The notes below the pieces were generated by a model, which made no database searches, was not told where the DNA came from, and saw only the letters and a program-made list of their open reading frames with translations. From NCBI GenBank assembly GCA_947650365.1, contig OX393549.1, positions 25,307,851-25,371,850 on the forward strand: a stretch of 64,000 bases of DNA, given 5' to 3'. Positions 10,774 through 22,199 of this stretch are shown here, one piece after another (the stretch's first letter is position 1; every line of letters starts with the position of its first letter). The translations under genes and the position numbers were made by a program. Source of the DNA: Chamaelirium japonicum (Eukaryota > Streptophyta > Magnoliopsida > Liliales > Melanthiaceae).

Positions 10774-11474
10774 CAAGGTCAAACACTTGGTAATCAAAGG
10801 CCTATGGAGATCTTGCAACAAAGTAGAAATCGACAGCCCAAAGCTCTCATTCTATTCTTTATCTCTAAATCTATAGCTCCGATGTTTTATATTCTAGATC
10901 AACGATAGCAAAAATGACCACACTAGTTATCTCTCAAACAACGGTTTTAATTGGGTCTCATTTTAATTCCTCTTCCCATAAAATGGAATGCCAAATTTGG
11001 TTTAATACTTCTTGATTTCCATATCTTCCTTATTTCTGATATGGCACTCAACCCTAATCTCATCTCTTTAGTTAAAAATAACGACCATAGTTGCCTGGAA
11101 ACATGTCCTCCATACAACTAAGTGTTTGCCAAGAAAACCATCTAGGTACAAATTCGATGTGATTTCCCAAATTGAAATGTCCTAAAAACCTGTCAAAAAC
11201 CCAAGGAGAACTAAGAAAATCTATTTAAAAAACTACAAGCAAGACATTGTTGAAGAGTCCTTAATGCTTCCTTATGGCTTCCCTTACTATTCCCCTTAGT
11301 TTAAAGATAATTTATCATGTTCCCTAAATAAGAAAAAATTTCCATCACATTCATTGTTCTTATGCTAGACCCCTTGGCCAAAGCCCAACCCAAATTTTGT
11401 TCGGGTTAACTTTTTCCAATCCAAATCCGTCCTTCAATAAAATGAGCCCAAACCCGACCCAAATCGGGTCGGAT
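10774..11474. other. LIG1 intron 4 segment without a defined feature
   Basis: AT-rich. From about 11390 it becomes a CCCAACCC/CGGGTC-rich MITE-like sequence that continues after the hAT element at 12661 (CGGGTTCAACTCGG ... TTACACCCCTA). The outer unit thus appears to have been the target of the 11475 element. Confidence 0.4.
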
Positions 11475-12652
11475 CATTGTAGTTAAGGCAAGCCGAGGTG
11501 CCCGCCTGAGGCAAGAGGCGAGGTTAGGGCGCCTCGCCTGATCCGAGGGGGGAGCAGGTATATAAGTCGAAGCGAGGCGCCCGCCTTACACCTTGAGGTG
11601 CTCGAGGCGCGAGGCAAGGAGGTGCCCGCCTTATTTAATCGAAGGTTTAGATTGAAACCAAAATTGAATCACATCTGTTCTTTTGCATTCCATTTAGGGC
11701 TGAGTGTGATTCACCAGTCAAGTTAGGTGTATTCATAGTTACCAAGTCGGAAGTCGAAAAAAAATCGGCTAGGAGAGAAGTCGGAAAATTCGGAAAAAAA
11801 AGTCGGAAAGATCGGGAAAGAATCGGAAAACAAACGGCAGAATTTTTTAACATATTTATTTATAGATGTTACAATAGGTCTTTTGAGCAATACATGACGG
11901 GATTAAAATGCATTTAATCGGAATTAAAACGCGTAAATCGGGATTAAAAATTGAAAATCGTGACTTTTTCATAAAATCGGAAAAGAGTCGTGTAGAGAAC
12001 GTTTACTGAATAAGTCGTGTTTTAATCAAAACTTATTCAAAAAAACGGTGTTTTTGGTAACAAAGGTGTAAGTGTATAACGAATAGTTGTGATTCAGTTT
12101 TGGCTTTAACCTATCTGATCATATGAGATTATAACCTCAGGATCCCGTAGTCCGTAGACTCGAAACTTTCACAGTTCCACTTCCATGCGACTAAGTGACT
12201 ATCCCGATCGGGTTAGGGTTTCAACGTTGGAGCTGCGGATCGCCTTCAAAATTTTCTCTTCTCTCAATTTTTTAATTCAGTTTTTGATTCAATTATATAG
12301 TGTCTTAATTCTTTATATGTTTACTTCACATCTTCAAATCACATTTTTTCATCTTAATTGCAGATATCCAAGCCTAGATCTCAATCTTAATTGCAGACAT
12401 CCAAACCTAGATCCCAAGATGACTAGACGAGGATGATATAAATTATAGAACTTGATGATGATGAGTTTTATTGATGTTTAATGGCACATGCTATATGATT
12501 TTGCAGACTTGTTTCAATTAATTATTTTATAATTTATATATATATATATATATATAATATTATTTTTGCACGTCTTATTTCAATCAGGCGCTCGCCTCAG
12601 GCACCAGTAAGGTTGAGCGCCTTGAGTCCACCTTAACACCTTGACTACACTG
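11475..12652. mobile_element. Non-autonomous hAT element with GC-rich subterminal repeats
   Basis: Ends CATTGTAGTTAAGG and, inverted, CAGTGTAGTCAAGG enclose 1178 bp. A perfect 8-bp duplication GGTCGGAT lies at 11467-11474 and 12653-12660. GAGGCG/CGCCTC words dominate both ends, as in one common plant hAT family. No transposase frame is present. It carries a smaller nested insertion at about 11732-12064. Confidence 0.85.
11732..12064. mobile_element. Probable nested hAT-like MITE
   Basis: CATAGTTACCAAGTCGG at the left and TTGGTAACAAAG at the right form imperfect inverted ends. The inside is filled with GTCGGAAA/AATCGG words. Flanking words GGTGTATT and GTGTAAGT agree only partly. It lies wholly inside the 11475-12652 element. 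Confidence 0.5.
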
Positions 12653-12660
12653 GGTCGGAT

Positions 12661-12985
12661 CGGGTTCAACTCGGCCAAGTTGCAGCCATAGGTAGAACCG
12701 AACTAGTTCGGTTGGGTCCTGAGTCGGCTCAAATCCGAACCAAACCAACCCAAGTTACACCCCTATAATTTAATAAGAACACCAAAAACATTATCGAAAA
12801 CAGAATAGATCTTTTCGTTACTTGCCTGTCAAGATAAAATATTCTTCAAATATATAGAGTCAGCATGAAAAATAAAGACTGCTAGTACCATAATGTTCCC
12901 ATAAGACTTTGTTCGTATGATCAGCACCTTTCAAAAACTACAAGTAGCATTCATACTACTAGGAAAGCTACGTGTATCAACTAAC
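12661..12985. other. End of LIG1 intron 4 before exon 4
   Basis: The first 110 bases complete the CGGGTT/AACCGA-rich MITE-like sequence that ends TTACACCCCTA near 12763; the remainder is ordinary AT-rich intron. Confidence 0.4.
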
Positions 12986-13102
12986 CTCTTCAAGGGGAGA
13001 TTGAAGTCGCACAGGTGGGGCCGGAAGTGTTTCAGAATACACAGTTGCTTGTCCAAGAGCTACTAGGACAGTTTTCTCTGCCAAACCAATTCGCATTTTC
13101 GA
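12986..13102 (-). CDS. LIG1: DNA ligase 1 exon 4
   Basis: This exon of 39 codons reads SKMRIGLAEKTVLVALGQAT, then VYSETLPAPPVRLQSPLEE. It continues the DNA-binding domain with the conserved LRIGLAE-TVL-ALGQA core. Acceptor AG is at 13103-13104 and donor GT at 12984-12985. The next exon begins almost 12 kb away, yet the protein join SPLEE/AAKII is exactly that of other plant ligases, so no exon is missing in between. Confidence 0.95.
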
Positions 13103-13177
13103 CTGCAGCAAGCATTTAAACAAATGTTAGGAAAACAAAGAAATAAAGTGGAATAAACAGAAATTTGGGGCTATAAC

Positions 13178-13279
13178 CTGCAGAAGACGAACTATATACT
13201 GAGGCTCACAATCAGTTGCAGCGACAAGAAGTCCTTTAATATGATTCCTTTTCTTGTCTTGGCTATCTTTTCCTGATTC
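13178..13279 (-). CDS. LIG1: DNA ligase 1 exon 3
   Basis: This exon of 34 codons reads ESGKDSQDKKRNHIKGLLVA, then ATDCEPQYIVRLLQ. It belongs to the DNA-binding domain; the block LLVAATDCEP is strongly conserved in plant ligase 1. Acceptor AG is at 13280-13281 and donor GT at 13176-13177, phase 0 on both sides, and it is only 75 bp from exon 4. Confidence 0.95.
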
Positions 13280-15593
13280 CTAACAAAGCAAAAAATTAAA
13301 TCAAACAAATATAAAGAACTTCCAGAGGAATCAAAAAATGCTCCTCAACACAATGCTAAACCTACATTTTTCCAAGATATGAACGATGGCTTCAACAGAT
13401 AAAACGAGAAAAAGATGCAAACAGAGATAGTGCAGCAGTTGGTCGAAGTAATTAAATTGATGATTCAACACTAAAAGTTCACACCCAACCAAACCTAACT
13501 TAACCCAAGTTGGATAACTTTGGTTAATGGAAGAAGTCCCAGAATAAAGGAATTCGACGACCACATAGACGAAAAGGCTTTTAGGGGATTGAAATAGCCC
13601 TAGAGAATACATAGATCTACTTGGATCAAAAAAAAAGTCCCATGTTTAAACCTAAAGGCTTTAGCAGAGACAGATCCAACCCCACCCACTAGACTTGGCT
13701 TAGACTCATGCCACACACATAGGCTTACAATGTACAAGACCAAAATGAGACCTGATTCCCCAATAGTTCAAGGCCAACCATAGCAAATGGACCCAGCTAG
13801 ACCCATCTTTAGCAAAAGAATTGAAAATTCCTTGTGATGCATAACCGGACAAGTGTTGTATCATACAAGCCATACAAGGGTCCAGAAGTGTCAACACTTC
13901 AGAATTTCAAAAAACAAGTGCTCGGATAGCATAGAATATGTCCTACATGATTTTATTTATTGCTCATGACTGTGACATTGCAAAAGGGCAAACAATGGTC
14001 TGGGTGTTACTTAATACTTGAGTTTGAGAAAGGCTATAACAACATAAGTCAAATGTTTCCGATAAAGTGGCTTCAGGGATTGGGATTTAATAGAAAATGG
14101 ACAGAACGAGGAAAAGATTTTGTTAGCTTCTTGGCCTTGACCAAAATTGATTTACAGTTCTATCTATAGGCCTATATCTTCCTGAAGCGTCAACTAATCC
14201 CCCTAAAACCCTAGAATTTTTACTTTTGATTCTTGTTCCAGCAAGCCCATATTTTGATGCTTTGACCCATAAATCTCCAATAGTCATGCAGAACCATTTT
14301 AAGTCCAAATCTTTTTGATAGTAGATTACTTTTCAAGAGCCATAGACCACCATCTTATTACAATTTCAGATCAACTTCAGATGTAACGTACATCGAAAGT
14401 TATGAAATTATTCCTCAAGTCTCATCCAAATCCTCAATCAACTCGAGTCCTCTCTCTTGCAACCATGAAAACAATTCAAAAACAATCTGAAATTACTCCT
14501 TAAGTCTCATCCAAATCTTAGTAACTTAAGGAACCTCAGCATAGGACCATTACAAAGACTTCACCTCTACCCATAGTCATAAAGGAAATTAAGTACCTAA
14601 GTTTTACTCGGCATTGCAAAATACTTGGAACATTAAGTTAATGAATCCTCAAGTCTAAAATTCTTGTGTATGAATCTATCTACTCTAGTTGGATAACATT
14701 CATCCTAGAGATTTAAGTGCTTTTGCCTTTTGGTGCTTGAACTTCTCATTCAAGTGTCCCTAGCAGTGGTGACCGGCATGTTCAAGTTGCATCAAAAATG
14801 TCTAAAGACTGATAATAAGAAACTCCCATTAGATTACAACTGGGATTAATGCTAAATTAATATGAAACAAATACAATTACTCAATAAAGTTAGTGCACTC
14901 TTGAAATGGGATAATCTAATAGCACTTTAAGTTTTTCTTAGTATCTCTAAGCCATACATATGGCAATAATCAAGTTGGCACTCGAGCAGCTAAAAGCTCC
15001 CATCAAGTAGTGTATTCCAGTGGTAGGCAACCATATTGTTTATATTGAAGTTGGTGATTGGATAATTCTTTAGGTTTTTCTTCGGGTTACCTAATTCCGC
15101 TCATTTGCTTTACGAAAACAATTGCAATGCTTTCTTTATAGGTGTACTGCCATTGCTTTTAATTAACAAAGGATATGCCAACACTAAGCAACTTCCTTGA
15201 AAAAGTAGGCGGGGGGATAATAAGTTTATACTAGACTTTAGTGATATCGTACGCCATGGAATCATGCTGTCTAGTTGAGTTCAAATAATGAAAAGTCATC
15301 AATTCTAGGAATTCTTTGATATCATGCTGAAAATTCTTTGTTGTCATGCTGAATTCCTTCAGTGAAACAGCAGTCAACTCACAACTCATGCTGAAACACA
15401 TCATCAGACCAACAAGTACAGATCCACTGAAACCATAAAGAAAAATCTTTGCTGCTGCCATTGAGGCGAGTATCAGAAACTTGTCACAGGTCAAAAACAT
15501 GGAAAAATGATTCTTTCCTAAAGTACAAACGGAATGCAACCATGTAATGGGTAGACATTGTGCTACTTCCATAGAGTGAAGAAAAGGGCAAAC
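13280..15593. other. LIG1 intron 2: no mobile element recognised
   Basis: This 2.3-kb intron between exons 3 and 2 is AT-rich. A short direct duplication (CTCATCCAAATC with flanks, about 14418-14440 and 14500-14520) is the only structure I noticed. Open frames here show no recognisable protein. Confidence 0.5.
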
Positions 15594-15710
15594 CTTTGCA
15601 ATGGCTCGGAATGTATCTAGAACCTTGGCAATCGTCAGAGGCTGAGGTTTGAACATCACTTTCTGAGATGAACGGCTCGCCTTGGCGACAAGACCCAGGT
15701 CACCCAGTTC
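15594..15710 (-). CDS. LIG1: DNA ligase 1 exon 2
   Basis: This exon of 39 codons continues the DNA-binding domain: ELGDLGLVAKASRSSQ, then MFKPQPLTIAKVLDTFRAIA and a closing K. Acceptor AG lies at 15711-15712 and donor GT at 15592-15593, both phase 0. The short upstream intron (93 bp) contrasts with the 2.3-kb intron downstream. The ELGDLG and MFKP(Q/E)PLT blocks are hallmarks of eukaryotic ligase 1. Confidence 0.95.
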
Positions 15711-15803
15711 CTGCCCTCAAACACAACAACAAGGATTTTGATACCTTAGCAAATCCCCACTTGACGATAAAGCAGAACCACGACAATCGATTTGAGGCCC
15801 TAC

Positions 15804-16493
15804 CTTCAGTTGCTTCTTCACATGCTCCTCCTTCCTACCGTACGCCTCGGCGAGTGCCTTGATGAGGGAGGCATCCCCGATCCCGAGCTCAATGCCCTCA
15901 TGCGGCGGGGCGATCCTGTTCGCGGACAGGTAGACCGTGGCGAGGAGATCTCCGGGTGTGGTGGTGATCACGGTGCGGAAGACGTTACAGAGGATGTCGG
16001 TGATGGCGATCCGTCCCGACTCATTGGAGATTAGCTCGAGAGCGCGGGAGAGGAACAGGAACGGGACCGGCTCGCCGTCCTTCCAGGAGGCAGCGGCCTT
16101 GGGGGTGAAATCGAACCCCTTCTTTCTCAGCTCGAGGGAAGGGTCGCTCTTTTCCTCCGGAGGTGGCTTGGGGGGTTCGTCGGTGGCCGCTTGGGTTTCT
16201 AGGGTTTTGGGCTTCTTGGAAGGGGGAGGGGGGTCCTGGGCCAGGGGCGGTTGGGAGGAGGTGGTCTTCTTGGCCTTCTTCGCGGCGGACGCGCGGGCGG
16301 CGCCCATGAGGACGTCGGCGACGGTGCGGCCGGAGGACATGGTTCCGCGGCGGCGGGAGGAGGAGAGGCGGAGGAGGACGAGGAAGGGGTGGGGGTTGTT
16401 AGATCTGGAGAAGGGGAGAGAAGGCGCAATGGGAGGAGGGGGAAGAGGAGAGCATCGGAGTGATAGCAGGGCTTGTGCTCTCATCAACAACAT
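15804..16493 (-). CDS. LIG1: DNA ligase 1 exon 1: presequence, N-terminal tail, start of DNA-binding domain
   Basis: The exon encodes 230 codons. Residues 1-51 (MLLMRAQALLSLR...) are rich in Arg, Ser, Leu and Pro and lack acidic residues, typical of a mitochondrial presequence. A second in-frame ATG at 16338-16340 (residue 52, MSSGRTVADVLM) matches the position of the internal nuclear start of Arabidopsis LIG1. A Lys/Pro-rich disordered tail follows (AKKAKKTTSSQPP, SKKPKTLE), then the DNA-binding domain with WKDGEPVPFLFL, ESGRIAITDILCNVFRTVI and LSANRIAPPHEGIELGIG. The exon ends at VKKQLK with donor GT at 15802-15803. A further ATG at residue 4 (16482-16484) could also serve. The start at 16493 is chosen because it begins the presequence; either start may be used in vivo. 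Confidence 0.93.
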
Positions 16494-16499
16494 GAAATG

Positions 16500-16565
16500 C
16501 TGAGCGCGCGGCTCTGCGCGGGGGCGGGCGGGCGGGCGGTCGAGCGCGGGATTTTGTTAGTTGGA
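16500..16565 (-). promoter_or_regulatory. GC-rich 5' flank of LIG1
   Basis: Immediately upstream of the first ATG is a short GC-rich block with three GGGCG words and GCGCGGG. No TATA box is visible within it. A TATA-less, GC-rich start region is common for replication genes. A near-match to a plant E2F site (AAATCCCGCGC on the minus strand, 16546-16556) is suggestive only. Confidence 0.35.
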
Positions 16566-16676
16566 GAGCTAAGAGGAGAATATTAAGATTTTTTTTTTAT
16601 TTGAAATTTCTTTTCAGATTAACAATTTAAAACATATACTATTTAAATAGCAGTAGAAATAATTTGATCTTAAATT

Positions 16677-17120
16677 TTTTTTTTTAGTAATATATAATTC
16701 AATAGCAGCAAACAAGAAGTATTTAACATATTAGCGCTCTGACAGCCACGTGACAGGTCTGCACTGTGAAGTGAGCCTAGTCGATTTTTTTTTTCCTTCA
16801 CGATTCTCAATTAAACCTGGTATCTGGATTATCGATTTTAAACTTAGTATTCTGGATACCAGGCTTAACCGAAACCCTTATACCAGTTCCCACACTTGGT
16901 CGATTTTGCGTTGAGGTATTCGGTTAGACACGGTATCTAGAATACCGAGTTTAAATCCGGTAGCCTAGATACCGGATTTGATCGAGAATCAGGAAAAAAA
17001 AGTGTTCGGCGTGGCTCGCTTTATAACGCTGATCAACCACGTGGCTAGCAGAGCGTTAGTATGTTAAATACTTCTGGTCAAACACTATTAAATTAAATAT
17101 CACTTTTAAAAAATATATTA
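16677..17120. mobile_element. Long-TIR foldback MITE upstream of LIG1
   Basis: Left arm GAAGTATTTAACATATTAGC followed by GCTCTGACAGCCACGTG (about 16708-16752) is mirrored by CACGTGGCTAGCAGAGCG and TTAGTATGTTAAATACTTC (about 17039-17078). AT-rich extensions outside these blocks also pair loosely. The loop contains GGTATCTGGATTATCG / CTAGATACCGG inverted words. Long inverted arms without coding capacity suggest a Mutator-type or foldback MITE; target duplication not determined. Confidence 0.65.
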
Positions 17121-17835
17121 TTTAAAAAAAATACTTTAAAATTAATGTTCTACCAATTCGATGATTTGTCAGCATTGGAAGATCATGCCCCCTCACCTTT
17201 TTTTTTACTTGATGTGGTTTGCTATGAAATTGGTGAGTTAAATTTCGGTTTTAATACTCAGCATTCAAGCTGCCAGGTTCTGTACTAGGACGTATTGAGA
17301 ACTACCACTTTTATAAACCCGACAACCTCAATGTCAGGTTCCTAACCCATAGATATGGCAGTCATTTTTGATGACAACGATGTCAAAATGCCACTTCTGA
17401 ATTATTTTTTTGTCTTTAGGTTATTTAAATAATAATTTTTAAATTGTTATGTTGAAAAAAAAACCTCTTTGTTTTTGAAGCAACCAAAACGTCACTGATC
17501 AGTATACCATCAAGGGCATTTTTTTGTTAACCCACCTGACAGGTGGGTCAACATCAACCTCCAATGTGAGCGGTTGGATACATTTTTGTCGGGCATAAAA
17601 ATAGGTGCATCTCACTTAGTTTAAGTTTGGAGGGGCATCTAAGGTTTCTCATTGGAGGGTAATGTGGTCAACAAAATTGATCCCATACATCACATGTTAG
17701 TGGGCCGTCACAAGATAGACCGAAGGATTAACAAACGTCACAATAACGAGAGAAATGTTAGAAGTACCCCAATTATTTAATAACTTCACATCGCCAACAG
17801 TTCATTAATTATCTAGCTAGTGATGTACATTATTG
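17121..17835. other. Intergenic sequence, nothing recognised
   Basis: AT-rich with no conserved frame, repeat or RNA signal that I can support. Confidence 0.4.
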
Positions 17836-18300
17836 TATAATATTTTTGAATTGTCCATACTGCGCGGGTAGTGAGTTTAGGATAAAGTACACCAGAAAGT
17901 TCGTTAAAATCGATCTTCAAAGCCTTCAGTTGTGCAGCAATATTACATATCAGCATGATATACTCTTACTAGTCATGCACATAAATGATAGTTTTGTCAT
18001 TAAGGTGATGGTCATGGCTTTGTCAAAACTTTTGAATTGCTCCTCCAAAGCTTTTATGTAATCTTTAACCAGACAGTATTTAGGAATTGAACTTTTTATG
18101 CTCTTTTTAATACGAGACTGGATGAACAATATACTGAGACAATTGAATTTCTCCCATAGTTCGTACATGGATACATCATTTGGCGCACTTTCCTCCGTTG
18201 GATCCGAAGGATGATCCATACAAAGCATCAAGTACAAGTCCACCCTAATGCCAAAAGGATCTTGCCCTTCCAGTCCGAGAAATGTTCCTCGAACAGAGAG
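17836..18300 (-). pseudogene. Copia gag fragment (UBN2-type)
   Basis: On the minus strand the frame reads FNCLSILFIQSRIKKSIKSS, IPKYCLVKDYIKALEEQFKS and DKAMTITLMTKLS, the typical plant Copia gag core. After a frameshift near 17950 it continues IAAQLKALKIDFNEL. No zinc knuckle, protease or integrase follows, so this is an isolated fragment. A TGTTGGGTTTTGGC... sequence on the minus strand (18871 down to about 18600) may be its LTR, but no partner was found. Confidence 0.75.
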
Positions 18301-18540
18301 GGAAGGCATTGGGTAAGGAATGAGACATAAGATGGGGAAACTGAAAAAAAAAAGAGGAAAATCATACATTAATATATGAGGCAATATTAAAAATTTTCAT
18401 TTTATCTGATAATTAGTCAACGCATATTACTAGTTAATAAAACTCAAACCTCCCTATGAGCCAATTAATTGTACAATGAGTCAAACCAATGGTCCTTTTT
18501 CCTATGGGCATAAAAGGAAGGAGTCAAGCTGGTGAATTGT

Positions 18541-18590
18541 ATAAGCTCTCTCTCTCTCTCTTTGTTTAGTGAAACACACACACACACAAG
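18541..18590 (+). repeat. Short (CT)n and (CA)n microsatellites
   Basis: Two small dinucleotide runs, TCTC at 18544-18561 and ACAC at 18573-18588. Confidence 0.9.
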
Positions 18591-18871
18591 GAGAGGGGGG
18601 TGTTCCTATATGTCACGCCCCTCTCTCCTTTCCTTTTTGGTTTCCACGTACATGGGGGAAGCCTAAGGGGTGTGCAAGGTGTGGCGTACCCATATTCGAC
18701 TGGCAGTTGGGACCCATACCCCCTTGAAACTCTAGATCTAATCCTAACACATATAGAATTAGGGACATGTTTCAGGGACTATTAACCATTATACTCATGG
18801 GCCTATTAATAACCCACCAGTTCACTTAAAAGCCCAAGACTTTATTGGTGTAGTTGAGCCAAAACCCAACA

Positions 18872-19600
18872 GTTTGTACACATTTCCTCAATAGTGCATT
18901 CCTCTCTCTTTTCTCGTTATTTTATCCCTTCATATTGAAATATTTTCCACGCAAATCTAGTGTGTCTTCTTCTTTACTTTTTCTTATACTTATGTCGGTT
19001 TATCTTATGTATATTAAGCTTATCCCATATCAACACTTTGGAAGAATGTCTTGTTTTTCTTACATCATTCTATAAGCATCTAATATGTAATTAGTCAAGT
19101 TTCGCTCATAACGTAGAAACCATTGGGGTTAAGAGTGGTTGTAAAACCGAGCAATGCTATGCATGTATGCCGAGTATGCATAGCACTATATCCTCATTGA
19201 GGGTCCCAAAGGTGGGGAAGGTGTAGGTTTACTAAAGTCATCTTGACATCATGATATTTCAACAACGTTTGTGAACCATACACATCTCATTACACGTGTG
19301 GTGAGGGTGTACACTATGCACATGCACTCTGTACATATTAATCGCTCGGTAACATTTTATTACTTTTACCTCAAGAATAGTTAAAAAATAACATAAGACG
19401 CATCTTACTCCACAGCCCTAGAAACATGCAAATTAAGATGAATAAAAGAACATTATCCTAAAGTAGTTCTCTATCCTCAAATAGATAATAGAGTAATGCA
19501 TACCTTTCATTGAGAGACTTTCTATATTGTATATCTAATCTCATAAAATGTTAAGAGAGATAATGTTTTCTCAAATTATTGAAACTTTCGTTAAGTTTTA
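18872..19600. other. Intergenic sequence, nothing recognised
   Basis: AT-rich; no coding similarity or repeat structure identified. Confidence 0.4.
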
Positions 19601-19975
19601 GGAAAAAATATAAAACCTTCCCCTGAACTATACACCAAATTTTCTATTGGTCCCTCAAGTATTTTTTGAACCCCCCCCCCCCCCCCCCAAACTATGGTCC
19701 ATATGCATGTTCACCTCTCTTTTAGCTATCTAACTTAATATTTATCCCAAAAATAAACTTCCTAATTAGACAAATAGTTTTTAATTTGCTGACTAGGATG
19801 AGGTATTTTGGTATCAAAATTAAGTTTTACAGTTAAAAGTTGACTAGGGGATTAACATGCTAACATATCATTATTTAAGAGAAATAGAACTTAAGACAAA
19901 TGTGGAAATTACATGTATAGTTCACGGGGTATTCGGAAATCTTCATATTTTTTACTATGGATAATCACATGCAAT
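19600..19975. mobile_element. Probable foldback MITE containing a poly(C) run
   Basis: Left end TATAAAACCTTCCCCTGAAC and TATACA (19608-19633) pairs with right end TGTATAGTTCACGGGGTATT (19914-19933) as imperfect inverted repeats. Bases 19671-19688 are 18 consecutive C. No coding capacity. Target duplication not resolved. Confidence 0.5.
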
Positions 19976-20790
19976 TCTTACATTATTTTATCATTACAAT
20001 AATGACCCATTCTAAATCCGAATGCATTACTAATTACCGTTGCTTCTATAAATATGAAGTCTTTATTAAGTAATATCTTAGAAAATAAAATGGTAAAATT
20101 TATACCCCGAACTGTGGTTTTTCATACTCGGTTGGCCTGAATAAATTGTTATACATCCTAATGAAAATATAAAGTGTTGCCAACAAATATAGCATAAAGC
20201 TAGTACTAATAATGTCATGAGCAATTTTTAAAAAGTTATCTTACGTTTTAAAAGAAACTAGTAAGGCTAAAAATTATTGTTAGAATAATCATTTTTTAAA
20301 TTTTATTCTTATATATATATTCATAAAAAACATAGTTGCATGAAATATTGAAGATCTACCTATTAAATCAATTGCATTTAATTATAACTAAAACAAACTT
20401 TTCTTTGATACGGTTTTTACCAATGAATGTTGTGGTTTAATTTTATTTTCAGAGAACTGATTAATTTTGAATCGATTCTAAAATTCTCAAAGAACCAAAA
20501 CAATTTTGACCATGAACAACCCTGCACACTACGAGATGTTAGAAAAGCCTACTGCATCATACACCCTTCGGCGTATATATTCTTGGATTACTTAGGCTAC
20601 TCTTTTTGACTTAGAGGTGAGCTCCCGGTCTATGTCATGTTCTTCCACTTTCCCTCCCAGTTGTAAAGCTTCTCAAATCGCACCTATTTCCCACAACTCG
20701 AACTTCTACTCCGCCATAGTTGTACAACTTCTCAAATCACGCTATTGTCGATGGCGAGAACAGACAGGGCAACATATAAAAAAATTGGTT
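19976..20790. other. Intergenic sequence, nothing recognised
   Basis: Very AT-rich in its first half. No supported gene or element. Confidence 0.4.
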
Positions 20791-21250
20791 AAAAAGTTCT
20801 ATGAATCGTTGCATTACGAGCTGACCACTAAGCCAAACACCCCAGGTTCGACTCCACTCCACTGATGATCGTCTCCCCTATTGGTCGTTGACGATTTGGG
20901 GAGCAACATGTGGCGATCCGATAATGGACGACCATGATCTATGGCCATGGGATGAACCCAAGGGAGGATGCCACCACCTCTGGAAGCCTCCCATCACCTG
21001 CCGCCATCGGACGACCACTATCCCTGCCGCAGCCGACCACGACTCGCCGCGGTCGGTGGTTCATCCCATGGCCATAGATTGTGGTCGTTGGTTTTCATAT
21101 CTCCCCCAAATTGCCAGCAACGACCGATAGTGGAGGCGATCATCAGTGGAGAGGAGTCGAACCCAAACAGCCCATGTGAAAGCAAGTGTCCCACTTCTTC
21201 GAAAATACAAAAGAAGCGGAGCGAACCACTAAGCCAAACACGACCTTAGT
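20791..21250. mobile_element. Foldback element with tRNA B-box-like words
   Basis: GACCATGATCTATGGCCATG and GGATGAACCC (about 20930-20962) are mirrored by GGTTCATCCCATGGCCATAG and ATTGTGGTC (about 21058-21087). Outer words GGTCGTTGACGATTTGGGGA and TTGCCAGCAACGACC also pair. GGTTCGACTCC at 20843 and GAGTCGAACCC at 21155 (inverted) resemble tRNA B boxes, and ACCACTAAGCCAAACAC appears near both ends. The class is unclear. Confidence 0.5.
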
Positions 21251-21453
21251 ATGTGGTGGTTGGATTGAGATGGAAATCCAGGTTCAACACTAAATGGCTG
21301 CATCCAATACCCTAAACCCACCATCACAATGAATGAGATCAGATCGGATCCGAGTTACACTAGAATCGAGTAGTAAAACCATTGGAATAGAGGTAAAAGC
21401 ATGGATCGTGATCTTGATGAAAAGGAAACCCTAGTTTGGCTATGTGCTGTTTT

Positions 21454-21777
21454 TGTCGGAGGATTAGTCCCACCTCGATAAAGTAGAGGGTGGAAACAAT
21501 CCTTATATGTATGATGGGACCTCATCTTAATACCTAGGCTTTGGGATTGAGGAAATCTCACATGGTATCAGAGCTTGACCGTATCACCACATGCCGGGTG
21601 TGGTCCCCACACATTTATTATCCACGTGATAAGGATCACAAAAAGATTAGCATGCACGTGAGGGGGAGTGTTGGAGGATTAGTCCAACCTCGGTAAAGTC
21701 CAAGGTGGAAACGATCCTTATATATATGATGGGACCTCATCTCAATACCTGGGTTTTGGGCTTGAGGAAATCTCGCA
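21454..21777 (+). mobile_element. TRIM (terminal-repeat retrotransposon in miniature)
   Basis: Two 109-bp LTRs (21454-21562 and 21669-21777) begin TGT(C/T)GGAGGATTAGTCC and end in CA. A perfect primer-binding site TGGTATCAGAGCTTGA starts at 21563 and a polypurine tract (GAGGGGGAG) precedes the second LTR. The internal part is only 106 bp and codes for nothing, so movement needs another element's proteins. Flanking GTTTT and GTATT agree at 4 of 5 bases. Confidence 0.9.
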
Positions 21778-22199
21778 GTATTTAGCCACATCATCATCCC
21801 CTCACTTTGTTCCATCTCTCTTTCATCATTGCATAATTCCGGCCATTGCGTCCCATGACGATCGGTCTCTCTCTCTCTAAAACAATTCCTACTTCTTTTT
21901 TATTTGTTGTCAGGGTTGTTGTTCTTGTTTCTCTCTTACATATAATTCCACTTTACTGATTTTATTAGACCATATGTCGTGCAACGATAAAACACAGGAG
22001 TGGTAGCAGATGATAGATGGTCCCACCTTCCAGATAAGCTCTTGGAGCTCATCTTGCAATGCCTCCAGTCCTCGACATCTTTGCAGGTTGGCTTCACACT
22101 ATTACAGATTGGAATTTTGGCGGTTGGTTTCACACTGTTCACGATTGGAGCTTTGGCAGTTGGCTTTTGCACTATTCACGATTGGAACTTTGGCGATTG

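Noticed and set aside
18600..18871. Possible LTR of the Copia gag fragment at 17.8-18.3 kb
   Set aside because: It begins TGTTGGG on the minus strand, but no second copy, primer-binding site or target duplication was found. Mentioned only as a note.
20840..20860. GGTTCGACTCC suggesting a tRNA gene
   Set aside because: Only a B-box-like word is present; no acceptor stem, anticodon arm or A box at tRNA spacing could be built.
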